Shown piece by piece: positions 16,501 to 23,894 of a stretch of DNA of 64,000 nucleotides (positions are counted from its first letter, which is position 1; the number at the start of each line of letters is the position of its first letter). The translations under genes and the position numbers were made by a program. Source of the stretch: Endobugula sp047636495 (GTDB taxonomy: Bacteria > Pseudomonadota > Gammaproteobacteria > Pseudomonadales > Cellvibrionaceae); the NCBI GenBank assembly GCA_047636495.1, contig JBLILH010000002.1, positions 161,967-225,966 on the forward strand, given 5' to 3'. Below the pieces are notes generated by a model. It was not told the origin of the DNA. It did not search any database and saw only the letters and a program-made list of their open reading frames with translations.

Positions 16501-16690
16501 GCACGCCCGAATCAATAATACGTACCCGAATCTCTGGATAAATAATATGGGGCAGCAAGTCAATCGAGAGGCGCACCAGCGAAAACATACCCAGCACAAT
16601 CACTGCTAAGGCAATCATCGTCACACCCACGGGATGCGCAATAGACCAGCTAGCTAAACCACCACCTGCTTTAGGCTTCATAGGAAACAT
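13574..16690 (-). CDS. RND-family efflux pump inner-membrane subunit
   Basis: An AcrB/HAE1-type proton antiporter that exports drugs or other hydrophobic compounds through a tripartite pump. At 1038 aa it is full length. Visible features are the first membrane helix (VGVTMIALAVIVLGMFSLVR), the periplasmic DRVTRQLEEQL segment, helix 4 with GMLVDNTIVMLENIYR (the proton-relay Asp kept, the second position Asn as in many HAE1 members), and the C-terminal GIVVNNAILLVEY. It is preceded by its adaptor gene 26 bases upstream, so both are cotranscribed. No outer-membrane factor is encoded nearby; the pump would use one encoded elsewhere. Substrate cannot be told. Confidence 0.94.
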   Translation of the reverse strand: MFPMKPKAGGGLASWSIAHPVGVTMIALAVIVLGMFSLVRLSIDLLPHIIYPEIRVRIIDSGVPASVMEDRVTRQLEEQLAVTEDAISVQSNSSRGSAQVDLAFNYGKDIDVALRDASTRLDRAKRFLPDTINPPTIYKLDPAQIPVMEFVISSPLRDSVELRSWVDDSFSKWFLNLPGVAAAEVGGGLLREIQIIPDQQRLAAIGLNYRDVINALNTANSDESIGRLQMPNNEITGRISGRFNSLDEIKRLPIAAPSNGTEQTNPIYLSDIAQIIDSNEDERIMVRADGVSGIKLSIQKQPTANTTEVVAVVKERLVWLQEQRVIPSDVTATVVADQSIYILQSLENASLAAISGALLAMVVVYIFLGNLRRTLIIGSAIPIAIMFTCVLMGLGGLTLNIMTLGGLALGIGMLVDNTIVMLENIYRHQCNHEKSTDAARNAAIEVNGPIIAATSTNLSAVIPFLFIGGLTGLLFKELIFTISAAIFASMIIALTLVPAYAARVTQLDTNRVRHWVDSGIYRLQDGYSWVVSQLLRCRWLVVAGFVVALAFSVPVFLSGKQIFLPKLDDGRVRVVISADVGVSLTEMDNKVQLIESIFEAQAETETVFTLVGGSIFGRSQRETPSRSTIIVQLTSLAERGISSGEWIKRMNKAIAKEELAGFKVQMSQRGIRGIRTNSGDDDISLRLQGENLKELKVIADGITEKMRLIPGLRNVAHSAEDEQFEIAIILDRERASQFDINLADLTEAAQIALQGKVISDYLDGDKTYDIRLRLSQSSVTTPQDLESIILFPSKGNTPPVYLGNVARIELLETPATIKRDNQMRIVELSASITEDTTLGEAIAAIKTMRSELDLPIGYTLYDGGSEKALQEQQNLTDVLLLLALFLVFVVMAIQYESLLNPLIIILSVPFAATGVALGVYVYDLPLSMPVWLGMIMLVGIVVNNAILLVEYIELERQQYTDIGQAIVEAARLRLRPILMTTLSTVVGMLPLAMGLGDGAEMLQPLAIAVVWGLSFSMLVSLLLVPMVYHIFHSLRKTA

Positions 16691-16716
16691 CTCTCGATAA
16701 TAATAGGTAACTGCGG

Positions 16717-17817
16717 TTAATTCACTGCGGCTGGAGGGGGCGATTGAGGAGGAGCAATGCCATCCCGTTCTTTAGATGTAGTATCGACCAATACCACCGC
16801 TTTATTGATGCGCAGATTGGTAAAACCTCGAATAATGACTCGCTGACCCGCCACAATACCGCTCAATATTTCTATCTGATCGCCAACGCTTAAACCGCTA
16901 CGCACAGGCACTTTTTGGGCTTTTTGTTGCTCATCAACCACAAATACATACTCACCCTCTGGCGCACGACGTAAAGCGACAAATGGAATCAGCAAACGCT
17001 CTGCTTCTTGAGTACGCAAAGTCACTCGCGCCAATTGACCGGGTCTTGCGCCTAGAGGAACTGGGTTTAAAATAATCTCTACGATGCCACGCCGAGTTAA
17101 AGGATCGACATTAGGATGAATACGATAAATAGTGCCTATAACCGCGGCTGAGGGATCGGAAGCCAATGCATCAATGGTCACTCTCACCTTATCACCCACT
17201 TGCAGCTTATTAATCAGCAGCTCTGATACAGTGACCTCGGTGATCAACTGGCTCTGATCAGAAATGGTTAATAAATGGGTGTAGCGTTCGGCAATATTCC
17301 CTGCTTCAGAATAGCGTTGGCTCACAACACCGCTAATAGGTGAGAGTAAAATGGCATAATCTAATTTGGTTTTTAAGGTTTGTTCATCAGCAAGGGCTAC
17401 CGCCAAATCGGTTTCAACTCGAGTCAGCTCCGTTAAAGCCGTCATTTGTTGTTTTGCCAAACCACGAATACGCTTGACGTCTTGCTCGGCTTTACGTCTT
17501 AGGGCTTGCGTACGCGCTAACTGCGATTGCAGTAAACGATCATCTAAACGGGCGACAACATCGCCTTTATTAATCTTATCCCCTTCGTGAAAAGGGAATT
17601 CCGTAATACGGCCTTCTTCCTGATTGTAAATTTGAATTTCTTGAATCGCTTTTAGCGTTCCCGTTCTTTCTCGCTCTAAAGCAACCATTTTACGCTCGGC
17701 CACCACCACTTCCACCAAATGATCTGCTTGAGGTCTTTTAGCAACCTCAGCCTTTTGCGAACAAGCACTTAATAAAATACTGACCAATAACATCAACGCT
17801 AGTAGTGAACATTTCAT
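16717..17817 (-). CDS. RND efflux periplasmic adaptor lipoprotein
   Basis: A membrane-fusion protein of 366 aa. It has a lipoprotein signal ending LLSACSQK (Cys about residue 19), a lipoyl-type half (IQIYNQEEGRITEFPFHEGD and LLSPISGVVSQRYSEAGNI), a helical hairpin between them, and beta-barrel and membrane-proximal domains ending with VSGxRVIIRG-like VAGQRVIIRG. It links the RND subunit to an outer-membrane channel. It is the first gene of the pair. Confidence 0.92.
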   Translation of the reverse strand: MKCSLLALMLLVSILLSACSQKAEVAKRPQADHLVEVVVAERKMVALERERTGTLKAIQEIQIYNQEEGRITEFPFHEGDKINKGDVVARLDDRLLQSQLARTQALRRKAEQDVKRIRGLAKQQMTALTELTRVETDLAVALADEQTLKTKLDYAILLSPISGVVSQRYSEAGNIAERYTHLLTISDQSQLITEVTVSELLINKLQVGDKVRVTIDALASDPSAAVIGTIYRIHPNVDPLTRRGIVEIILNPVPLGARPGQLARVTLRTQEAERLLIPFVALRRAPEGEYVFVVDEQQKAQKVPVRSGLSVGDQIEILSGIVAGQRVIIRGFTNLRINKAVVLVDTTSKERDGIAPPQSPPPAAVN

Positions 17818-17881
17818 AAACCGTAAACTCTAAAAATAACCGTTAGAAATTAATATCTGCGACCTGAATCATAACATCGAA

Positions 17882-18478
17882 TTACAATGGCAGATGAAAT
17901 TGACCAACAACAATTAAATCATCAGACTCTGTTCGCTTAACCACCACCACCTCCCCAGAATTAGGATACACACCCGTCAAGGCCGTAATATTAACTTGAT
18001 GAGTCACTAATACCGTGGGCGTACTTAGGTCTTGTTGTTGTAACCATTTTTTCAGCATGGCCGTTTGAGACACTTCGCGTTCGTATTGGCGAAAAAAGGA
18101 GTTGGCTATCAGCAACTCTTCAACCGAACCCAGTGCTAGCAAGGAGGCAGTTTCGAGACAGCGGCACCATTGACTAGAAAACACATGCGCAGCATTAATA
18201 CCGTTAGTACGAAACGCATCCCCAAGCGCCTTGGCCTGCACTTTACCGTCGCGAGATAGATTTCTTTGGGTGGCGCATTCACCTATAACAAAATGGGCGG
18301 GATCACCTGTTCCGGGTGCTATTGCATGCCGCATTAATGCGAAATGATTGCCCGACTTAAGCGCATCCCACACAGTCATCGCATTAGCATGTAACGCATT
18401 TGCCGAAAAAAACACGATGCCGACTAACAACCATCGTGTAAACACCAACACTCGATGCCGACAATCCAAACGTTGCAT
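17882..18478 (-). CDS. Exported histidine-phosphatase-family protein
   Basis: A phosphoglycerate-mutase-like phosphatase, 198 aa. After an N-terminal hydrophobic segment (VFTRWLLVGIVFFSANALHA) comes the phosphohistidine motif ALMRHAIAPG (RHA in place of RHG), then CATQRNLSRDGKVQA, SSQWCRCLETA and the second catalytic His in LVTHQVNITALTG. The signal sequence suggests a periplasmic enzyme. Its substrate is unknown. It is in the same orientation as the RND pair, upstream of it by 64 bases, and may be cotranscribed. Confidence 0.85.
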   Translation of the reverse strand: MQRLDCRHRVLVFTRWLLVGIVFFSANALHANAMTVWDALKSGNHFALMRHAIAPGTGDPAHFVIGECATQRNLSRDGKVQAKALGDAFRTNGINAAHVFSSQWCRCLETASLLALGSVEELLIANSFFRQYEREVSQTAMLKKWLQQQDLSTPTVLVTHQVNITALTGVYPNSGEVVVVKRTESDDLIVVGQFHLPL

Positions 18479-18614
18479 ACCTCACCCCAACAATTACCGT
18501 GATTTAAAACCGTTATACGAGAATTAACGTTAACAAGTTCAGCCACAGACAATCAGCTACGGACAGAAGGAGGCAGCCTGTAGATTATTAGAGGGGTATT
18601 TACCTGCCTGTTTT

Positions 18615-19076
18615 TTATCGGTCTTGGAGTGGCAGCTTACGTATTTTTTCACCGCCGTTTAAGAGCTCATCTAGGGTTAGCTGGTAGCTGGGTACAAACA
18701 GGGCTAGAAACGCATTCACTTCCGCTAGATTAAACCCTTGTAAACGCGCCGATATATCTTCGGCGGCTTTAGAAAACTCGCTATTACCCGCTTTAAGTTC
18801 GGCCTGACATTTTAAATAGGCGGCAATGGTGTCTGCGCCCTTGATGAGATTTTTCACGTAATTGGGAATATTGGATGACACCAGTAATGGCTCAAAATCA
18901 GATTGGAGATCAGGAGGCAATAGGCTCAGCAGTTCTCTTTCTGCTTGAATTTCGACTTCTTTAAACGCTTTCTGCATTCCCGTGGAATGGTATTTAATGG
19001 GTGTTGGCATATCGCCTGCAATCACTTCCGAGACATCGTGATAAAGTGCAATATTAGATAAAGCATATCAGATGGG
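18615..19076 (-). pseudogene. yfbR: YfbR-like 5'-deoxynucleotidase, N-terminus lost
   Basis: YfbR is an HD-domain dNMP phosphatase. The remaining part reads YALSNIALYHDVSEVIAGDM, then PTPIKYHSTGMQKAFKEVE and LIKGADTIAAYLKC, close to the middle and end of the enzyme, including the HD pair in LYHDVSE. The first 50 or so residues, with the first metal-binding His, are missing because a repeat element lies at the break near 19076. An internal ATG at 19025 could give 136 residues, but without the metal site this would be inactive. Confidence 0.75.
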
Positions 19077-19184
19077 ACACCCACTTAAGAATGCTTGTAA
19101 TTAGGGCACCATAAGGTTGGGATAAAGCATATTAGATGGGACACCCACTTAAGAATGCTTGTAATTAGGGCACCATAAGGTTGG
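19057..19184. repeat. 64-bp tandem duplication at the yfbR/element junction
   Basis: 19057-19120 and 19121-19184 are the same sequence (GATAAAGCATAT then one T/C difference, AGATGGGACACCCACTTAAG). Each unit carries about 17 bases of yfbR and the first 47 bases of the GGACACCC element. The duplication therefore happened after the element landed in yfbR. Confidence 0.85.
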
Positions 19185-19393
19185 TGATTGCTTACATTAG
19201 CTGTACTGCTCCCAGCAGATTTTCTGTGTTCAAGGGCGCAGAGCTTGAAATTACTTGGCAGATGGTAAAAATTATAAGAACCATTGCCGTCCAATAACAT
19301 AAAAACACCGCCACTTATCGTAAAGAATCGTGGCGAGCAGATAGGGGCATGCGCTTATCAAGGTAGATAATTAACAATATCAAGTGGGTGTCC
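19138..19393 (+). mobile_element. Copy C (complete) of the GGACACCC element
   Basis: A 256-bp element with ends GGGACACCCACTTAAG and, inverted, GGACACCCACTTGATATTG. It has no full transposase. A minus-strand frame of about 60 codons (YHLPSNFKLCALE, TANVSNHQPYGAL) is conserved in copy A but is too short to be a transposase. I class it as a non-autonomous element of unknown family. It lies between the yfbR and NAD-kinase-like fragments. Confidence 0.65.
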
Positions 19394-19400
19394 TTGAAAA

Positions 19401-19581
19401 TTGAGTATTTTAAGGGGTTGGCAACTAAGCCATCTTGACCGATAACCACCACAATATCTTCTGGCCCAAAAATGAAATTAGGTAAAAGATTCCGCTCAAC
19501 CATTTGTAGGCGAGCAGATTTTTTTAAGGTGTTTTTAATCGTCTCAACAGAAGTAAGGTAAGTGCTGTGCTCTAGGCGTAA
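19401..19581 (-). pseudogene. Fragment of a second NAD-kinase-like gene
   Basis: On the minus strand this encodes YLTSVETIKNTLKKSARLQM then VERNLLPNFIFGPEDIVVVI and GQDGLVANPLKY, nearly the same as residues 55-115 of the NAD-kinase-like protein at 7683-8633. The fragment is cut at its 3' side by the end of element copy C and at its 5' side near 19581. It is a relic of a paralogous copy or a transduced piece. Confidence 0.85.
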
Positions 19582-20044
19582 ACCAAAAATGTATGTGGTT
19601 TAACGCTCACACCTGTTCTGCACTGCATCGTTAAGTACCTACCTTTATTACTCCAAACCCCTACAGTTCATTCGATGATTAGCTGAAGCGTTTTTGCGTC
19701 CTCCGCAAACCCTTTCTGTGCTTATAGCGATCTCACTAAAGTAAATATTGCAGAATAACAGGCGCTATTGCCCCCTCCCTAAACCATGGGCCACTTAACT
19801 TCCAGCAAAAACCACATACAATATGCTGGCCAGACTATGAAAAAATTAAGCAGCGGGCATTCATAATGGCTTATTTTTACGTTGCAAAATTAGGCATATT
19901 GTATTGCGTTTATTTCAATTTACGCAACGTGTGATTTTCTATAGGCTAATGCCACTCATTTTTCACCCCAATCTTTGTATTGTTAGGGCACCTTTAAAAC
20001 CCATTACTAAAGCCAATTACCTTTAATTAAACGGAACCCACATC
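19582..20044. other. Upstream region of ilvC
   Basis: No gene is visible in these 463 bases. The last 150 bases are AT-rich and should hold the ilvC promoter and leader. I do not see a clear leader peptide with runs of branched-chain codons, and no riboswitch pattern that I recognise. Confidence 0.4.
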
Positions 20045-21520
20045 ATGTCTAACAACTATTTCAACACCCTGCCGTTGCGTGAGCAATTGGCCCAACTCGC
20101 CAAATGTCGCTTTATGCACATTTCAGAATTTCCAGACGGTGTTGATGCACTAAAAGGCAAAAAAATCGTTGTCATTGGTTGTGGTGCTCAAGGTTTAGCG
20201 CAAGGCATGAACCTGCGTGACAGTGGTTGTGATGTATCTTATACCTTGCGTGCAGCGGCCATTGCCGAGAAGCGTCAATCTTGGAAGAACGCGACCGAAA
20301 ACGGTTTTACAGTGGGCACCTATGACGAATTAATTCCAACGGCCGACGTCGTGTTGAACCTTACGCCAGACAAGCAGCATACCTCTGTGGTTAACGCCAT
20401 TATGCCGTTGATGAAACAAGACGCCTGCCTATCTTATTCACATGGTTTTAACATTGTTGAAGAAGGCATGAAAATTCGCGACGACTTAACGGTCATCATG
20501 GTGGCGCCTAAGTGCCCAGGTTCTGAAGTTCGCAACGAATACGTGCGTGGTTTTGGTGTGCCGACTCTCATCGCTGTGCACGAAGACAACGATCCTAAAG
20601 GCGAGGGTTTGGCACTGGCCAAAGCTTACGCGGCGGGTACTGGCGGCCATAAAGCGGGCGTATTAATGTCTTCTTTCATCGCTGAAGTTAAATCTGATTT
20701 GATGGGCGAACAAACTATTTTATGCGGCATGCTGCAAACCGGTTCACTATTGTGTTTCGACAAGATGATCGAAGAAGGGGTTGAGGCAGGTTACGCGTCT
20801 AAGCTGATTCAGTACGGCTGGGAAACCGTCACCGAAGCGCTGAAATACGGCGGCGTTACCAACATGTTGGATCGCTTGTCTAATCCAGCCAAAATTAAAT
20901 GTTTTGATTTAGCCGATGAATTGAAGCAAATCATGCGTCCGCTTTACAACAAGCATCAAGACGACATCATGAACGGCACCTTCTCCAGTGTGATGATGGC
21001 AGATTGGGCTAACGACGATGTTAACCTGTTAGGTTGGCGCGCAGAAACGGCTGAAACGGCATTTGAGAAAACCCCCGCTGGCGACGTTGAAATTTCTGAG
21101 CAAGAATATTTTGATCATGGAATTTTAATGGTGGCCATGGTTAAAGCTGGCGTTGAATTGGCGTTCGAAACCATGACCGCTGCGGGCATTATTGCTGACT
21201 CTGCTTACTACGAATCACTGCATGAAACCCCGTTGATCGCCAACACCATCGCACGTAAAAAATTATATGAGATGAACGCAACGATCTCTGATACCGCTGA
21301 GTATGGCTGCTACCTATACAACCACGCGTGCATCCCCTTGTTAGCTGATTTCATGAAAGGCATTAAGAGCGACGTTATTGGTCGCGGCTTAAACCTAGAC
21401 GATCTAGGCGTTGATAACGCCCGTTTGATTGAAGTCAACGCGCAATTGCGTAGCCATCCGGTTGAAGCGATTGGTGCAACGCTTCGTGGTCACATGTCAG
21501 ATATGAAAAAAATCGTATAA
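20045..21520 (+). CDS. ilvC: Ketol-acid reductoisomerase, class II
   Basis: Catalyses the NADPH-dependent isomerisation and reduction of acetohydroxy acids in valine, isoleucine and leucine synthesis. The protein has the long (491 aa) class II form found in enteric and related bacteria. It begins with YFNTLPLREQLAQLAKCRFM, has the cofactor loop GCGAQGLAQGMNLRDSG and VAPKCPGSEVRNEYVRGFG, and two tandem knotted domains with LMGEQTILCGM. It stands alone, with its own terminator at 21594-21620. No ilvBN is adjacent. Confidence 0.97.
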   Translation: MSNNYFNTLPLREQLAQLAKCRFMHISEFPDGVDALKGKKIVVIGCGAQGLAQGMNLRDSGCDVSYTLRAAAIAEKRQSWKNATENGFTVGTYDELIPTADVVLNLTPDKQHTSVVNAIMPLMKQDACLSYSHGFNIVEEGMKIRDDLTVIMVAPKCPGSEVRNEYVRGFGVPTLIAVHEDNDPKGEGLALAKAYAAGTGGHKAGVLMSSFIAEVKSDLMGEQTILCGMLQTGSLLCFDKMIEEGVEAGYASKLIQYGWETVTEALKYGGVTNMLDRLSNPAKIKCFDLADELKQIMRPLYNKHQDDIMNGTFSSVMMADWANDDVNLLGWRAETAETAFEKTPAGDVEISEQEYFDHGILMVAMVKAGVELAFETMTAAGIIADSAYYESLHETPLIANTIARKKLYEMNATISDTAEYGCYLYNHACIPLLADFMKGIKSDVIGRGLNLDDLGVDNARLIEVNAQLRSHPVEAIGATLRGHMSDMKKIV

Positions 21521-21593
21521 GCTTTCATATAAGCTTGATGTTTGATAATACGTGCTACTTTTTATAGCACTTATTAATATCCACACTGAAAAG

Positions 21594-21620
21594 GCCGAGA
21601 GTAAAACCTCGGCTTTTTTT
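21594..21620 (+). terminator. Rho-independent terminator after ilvC
   Basis: GCCGAG (21594-21599) pairs with CTCGGC (21608-21613), with an eight-base loop, followed by seven T. Confidence 0.9.
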
Positions 21621-21658
21621 ATGCACAATATATTATTTTTTAATTGGATGTTGACTTC

Positions 21659-23107
21659 ATGCCCCAGCAAGACACTGTAATTCTCAATAGTCGCCCGAAT
21701 ATTTGTCTCAATCATTTATCGGTTAATTTTGAAGAACGTTTTCAATTACATGACATCAACTGGCAAATTAAACCGCAGCAACACTGGGTTATCACCGGCA
21801 CCAATGGTGCGGGGAAATCCGCCTTGGCAGCCGTGCTCTCCAGCGTAGGTGATATTACCGCAGGCACTATTGAAGGTTTACCCAAGCAGGTTGCCATGGT
21901 CTCGTTTGAAGTACAGGCTGAATTGATAGACGCTGAATTAAAAAAGGACGATGCCGATATTATGGACGTTATTAGCGAAGGCACACCCGTTCACACTATT
22001 TTGTTTGAACATTGTCGCGACGTCGCACTGGCCAAACAATTGAGCGTAAAATTTGATGTCGAAAAGTTAATGGGCCGCGCTTTTAGAAAACTGTCTACGG
22101 GGGAATCGCGGAAAGTCATGTTGATTCGCGCACTAGCCAGCAAGCCCGATTTGCTCATTCTTGATAAACCTTTCGACGGCTTAGATGAGAATACTCTAGC
22201 CATGCTGCAGGAGCACTTACACACATTGGTCGATACCATTCCGATGATCATGGTACTCAACCGCTTTGATGAATTTCCAACATTTATAAGCCACATCGCC
22301 TACGTTGATAACGGCAGATTGCAACATCAAATACGGCTTAACGACGCGCAAGCCTTTGGTGAGTTGCATCAATTATTACATTTAAAAACCACTAACTTGA
22401 GTGTGCCCCAAGCCGATGCTGAAACGGCTATTCCAGCACTCGATCCAGATCAGCCTCTGGTACATTTACGCGACGTCACTATAAAATACGGTAACCAAAT
22501 CATCATCGACAAACTCAACTGGATCATACAAGCCAATCAACACTGGCAACTCAGCGGCCCCAATGGCAGCGGTAAAACGGCGTTATTATCTCTCATTACC
22601 GGCGACCACCCACAATGCTATGTTAACGATATTTTTGTGTTCGGTTTTATACGCGGCAGCGGTGAAAGCATCTGGCAAATCAAACAATTTATCGGTTATG
22701 TATCTACCGCACTGCAATGGGAATATCGCGTTGGCACCAGCTTGCGCAACGTGATTATTTCAGGTTTTTATGACAGCATTGGTTTGTACAGCAAATTCAC
22801 CGAAAAGCAGAGTAAAATAGCCGACCAATGGCTGAAGCTACTGGGCATGGCTGATCGAGCCGGTCAGCCCTTCAATAAAATGTCCTATGGTGATCAGCGT
22901 CTATTGTTAATTGCCCGAGCCATGGTGAAACATCCGCCGTTGTTAATATTAGATGAGCCCTGCTTGGGGCTAGATGATATGAACCGGCAGTTGGTGCTCG
23001 CCTTAATTGAAAAAATATGTGCCGACAGCGAAACCTCTGTGCTGTACGTTAATCATCATCCAGAAGACCAGATTAAGGGGATCGATAATTTCTTGGCACT
23101 GGGGTAA
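21659..23107 (+). CDS. modF: ModF-like double ABC ATPase
   Basis: Two ABC ATPase domains in one chain of about 482 residues, resembling E. coli ModF throughout: NRFDEFPTF between the domains, then GDHPQCYVNDIFVFG, RGSGESIWQIKQFIGYVS and RNVIISGFYDSIGLY. Walker A motifs are TGTNGAGKSAL and GPNGSGKTAL. ABC signatures are LSTGESRK and MSYGDQRL. Walker B of the second domain is LLILDEPCLGLD, but in the first it is LLILDKPFDGLD, with Lys where the catalytic Glu is usual. ModF is tied to molybdate transport by its family name, but its biochemical role is poorly defined, and no mod transport genes are nearby. I chose the ATG at 21659 over an upstream TTG at 21644. Confidence 0.85.
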   Translation: MPQQDTVILNSRPNICLNHLSVNFEERFQLHDINWQIKPQQHWVITGTNGAGKSALAAVLSSVGDITAGTIEGLPKQVAMVSFEVQAELIDAELKKDDADIMDVISEGTPVHTILFEHCRDVALAKQLSVKFDVEKLMGRAFRKLSTGESRKVMLIRALASKPDLLILDKPFDGLDENTLAMLQEHLHTLVDTIPMIMVLNRFDEFPTFISHIAYVDNGRLQHQIRLNDAQAFGELHQLLHLKTTNLSVPQADAETAIPALDPDQPLVHLRDVTIKYGNQIIIDKLNWIIQANQHWQLSGPNGSGKTALLSLITGDHPQCYVNDIFVFGFIRGSGESIWQIKQFIGYVSTALQWEYRVGTSLRNVIISGFYDSIGLYSKFTEKQSKIADQWLKLLGMADRAGQPFNKMSYGDQRLLLIARAMVKHPPLLILDEPCLGLDDMNRQLVLALIEKICADSETSVLYVNHHPEDQIKGIDNFLALG

Positions 23108-23163
23108 CTTTCAGGCTCATAAAAAACTTTTACCTTTTAGCGATCTAATTGACCGAGAGGTCA

Positions 23164-23721
23164 TTACTCCATCGATAACAGCGCCCGAACATCCATTTCT
23201 AGCACCGAGCCTAATGGCTTGGCCGAACTTAAATAGTAACTAACCTTGCTGCCGTCTCCTACCATTAGATATTTACTAAAGTTCCATGTGGGCGGCTTAC
23301 CGCTTGCCTTGGCTAAGTATGAGAATATGGGGTTAGCCTTATTACCTCTAACATGGGTGGGCGAGAGCATAGTAAACGTCACACCAAAATTGTAGTAACA
23401 AATTTTTGCCGCTTTCTCTTCGCTCTTCGCTGCTTGGTTAAAGTCATTCGAACTAAAACCTACAACTACTAGCCCCTCCGACTGGTATTTTTGGTGCAGC
23501 GCTTCCAAGCCTTTCAGTTGAGGTGTGAATCCGCAGTGACTGGCCGTATTAACAAACAATACCGGGCCACCTTTATACAAATCACACATGTTGACAGTTT
23601 CGTTGCTGTGAAGCTTGCGGAAGGAGTGGTTCAACTCTCCAGGGCACTGCGACGCTCGATCTGCCGCAAAAGTCAGTGAACTTAACCATAGTAGTGCCAG
23701 TAATGCAGCGGTCCGAATCAT
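23164..23721 (-). CDS. Exported glutathione-peroxidase-family protein
   Basis: A thiol peroxidase of 185 aa with a signal peptide (MIRTAALLALLWLSSLTFAA). The peroxidatic Cys is in NTASHCGFTPQLKGLEAL, followed by VVGFSSNDFNQ and the WNFSKYLMVG motif, which carries the Trp and Asn of the catalytic tetrad. It uses Cys, not selenocysteine. The signal peptide points to the periplasm. It faces the modF gene convergently with 56 bases between stops. Confidence 0.92.
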   Translation of the reverse strand: MIRTAALLALLWLSSLTFAADRASQCPGELNHSFRKLHSNETVNMCDLYKGGPVLFVNTASHCGFTPQLKGLEALHQKYQSEGLVVVGFSSNDFNQAAKSEEKAAKICYYNFGVTFTMLSPTHVRGNKANPIFSYLAKASGKPPTWNFSKYLMVGDGSKVSYYLSSAKPLGSVLEMDVRALLSME

Positions 23722-23894
23722 ATATTATCCAATGTCTAACGTTATCAATATTCGTGCTATTTACGAAAAAGGCAACCAAAGAGATGATTTAAGCATCAGG
23801 CCAGCCAGTTAGCGCTTTTTAACTGGCCTTCTCATAGAGATTACCCGCCTCAATGTCTGTATGATTCACTTGACTTCATTGGAATAACTGCACA

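Noticed and set aside
19085..19300. Short minus-strand frame inside element copy C as a gene
   Set aside because: It is partly conserved in copy A, but is too short for a transposase, has no ribosome-binding site, and its two ends differ between copies.
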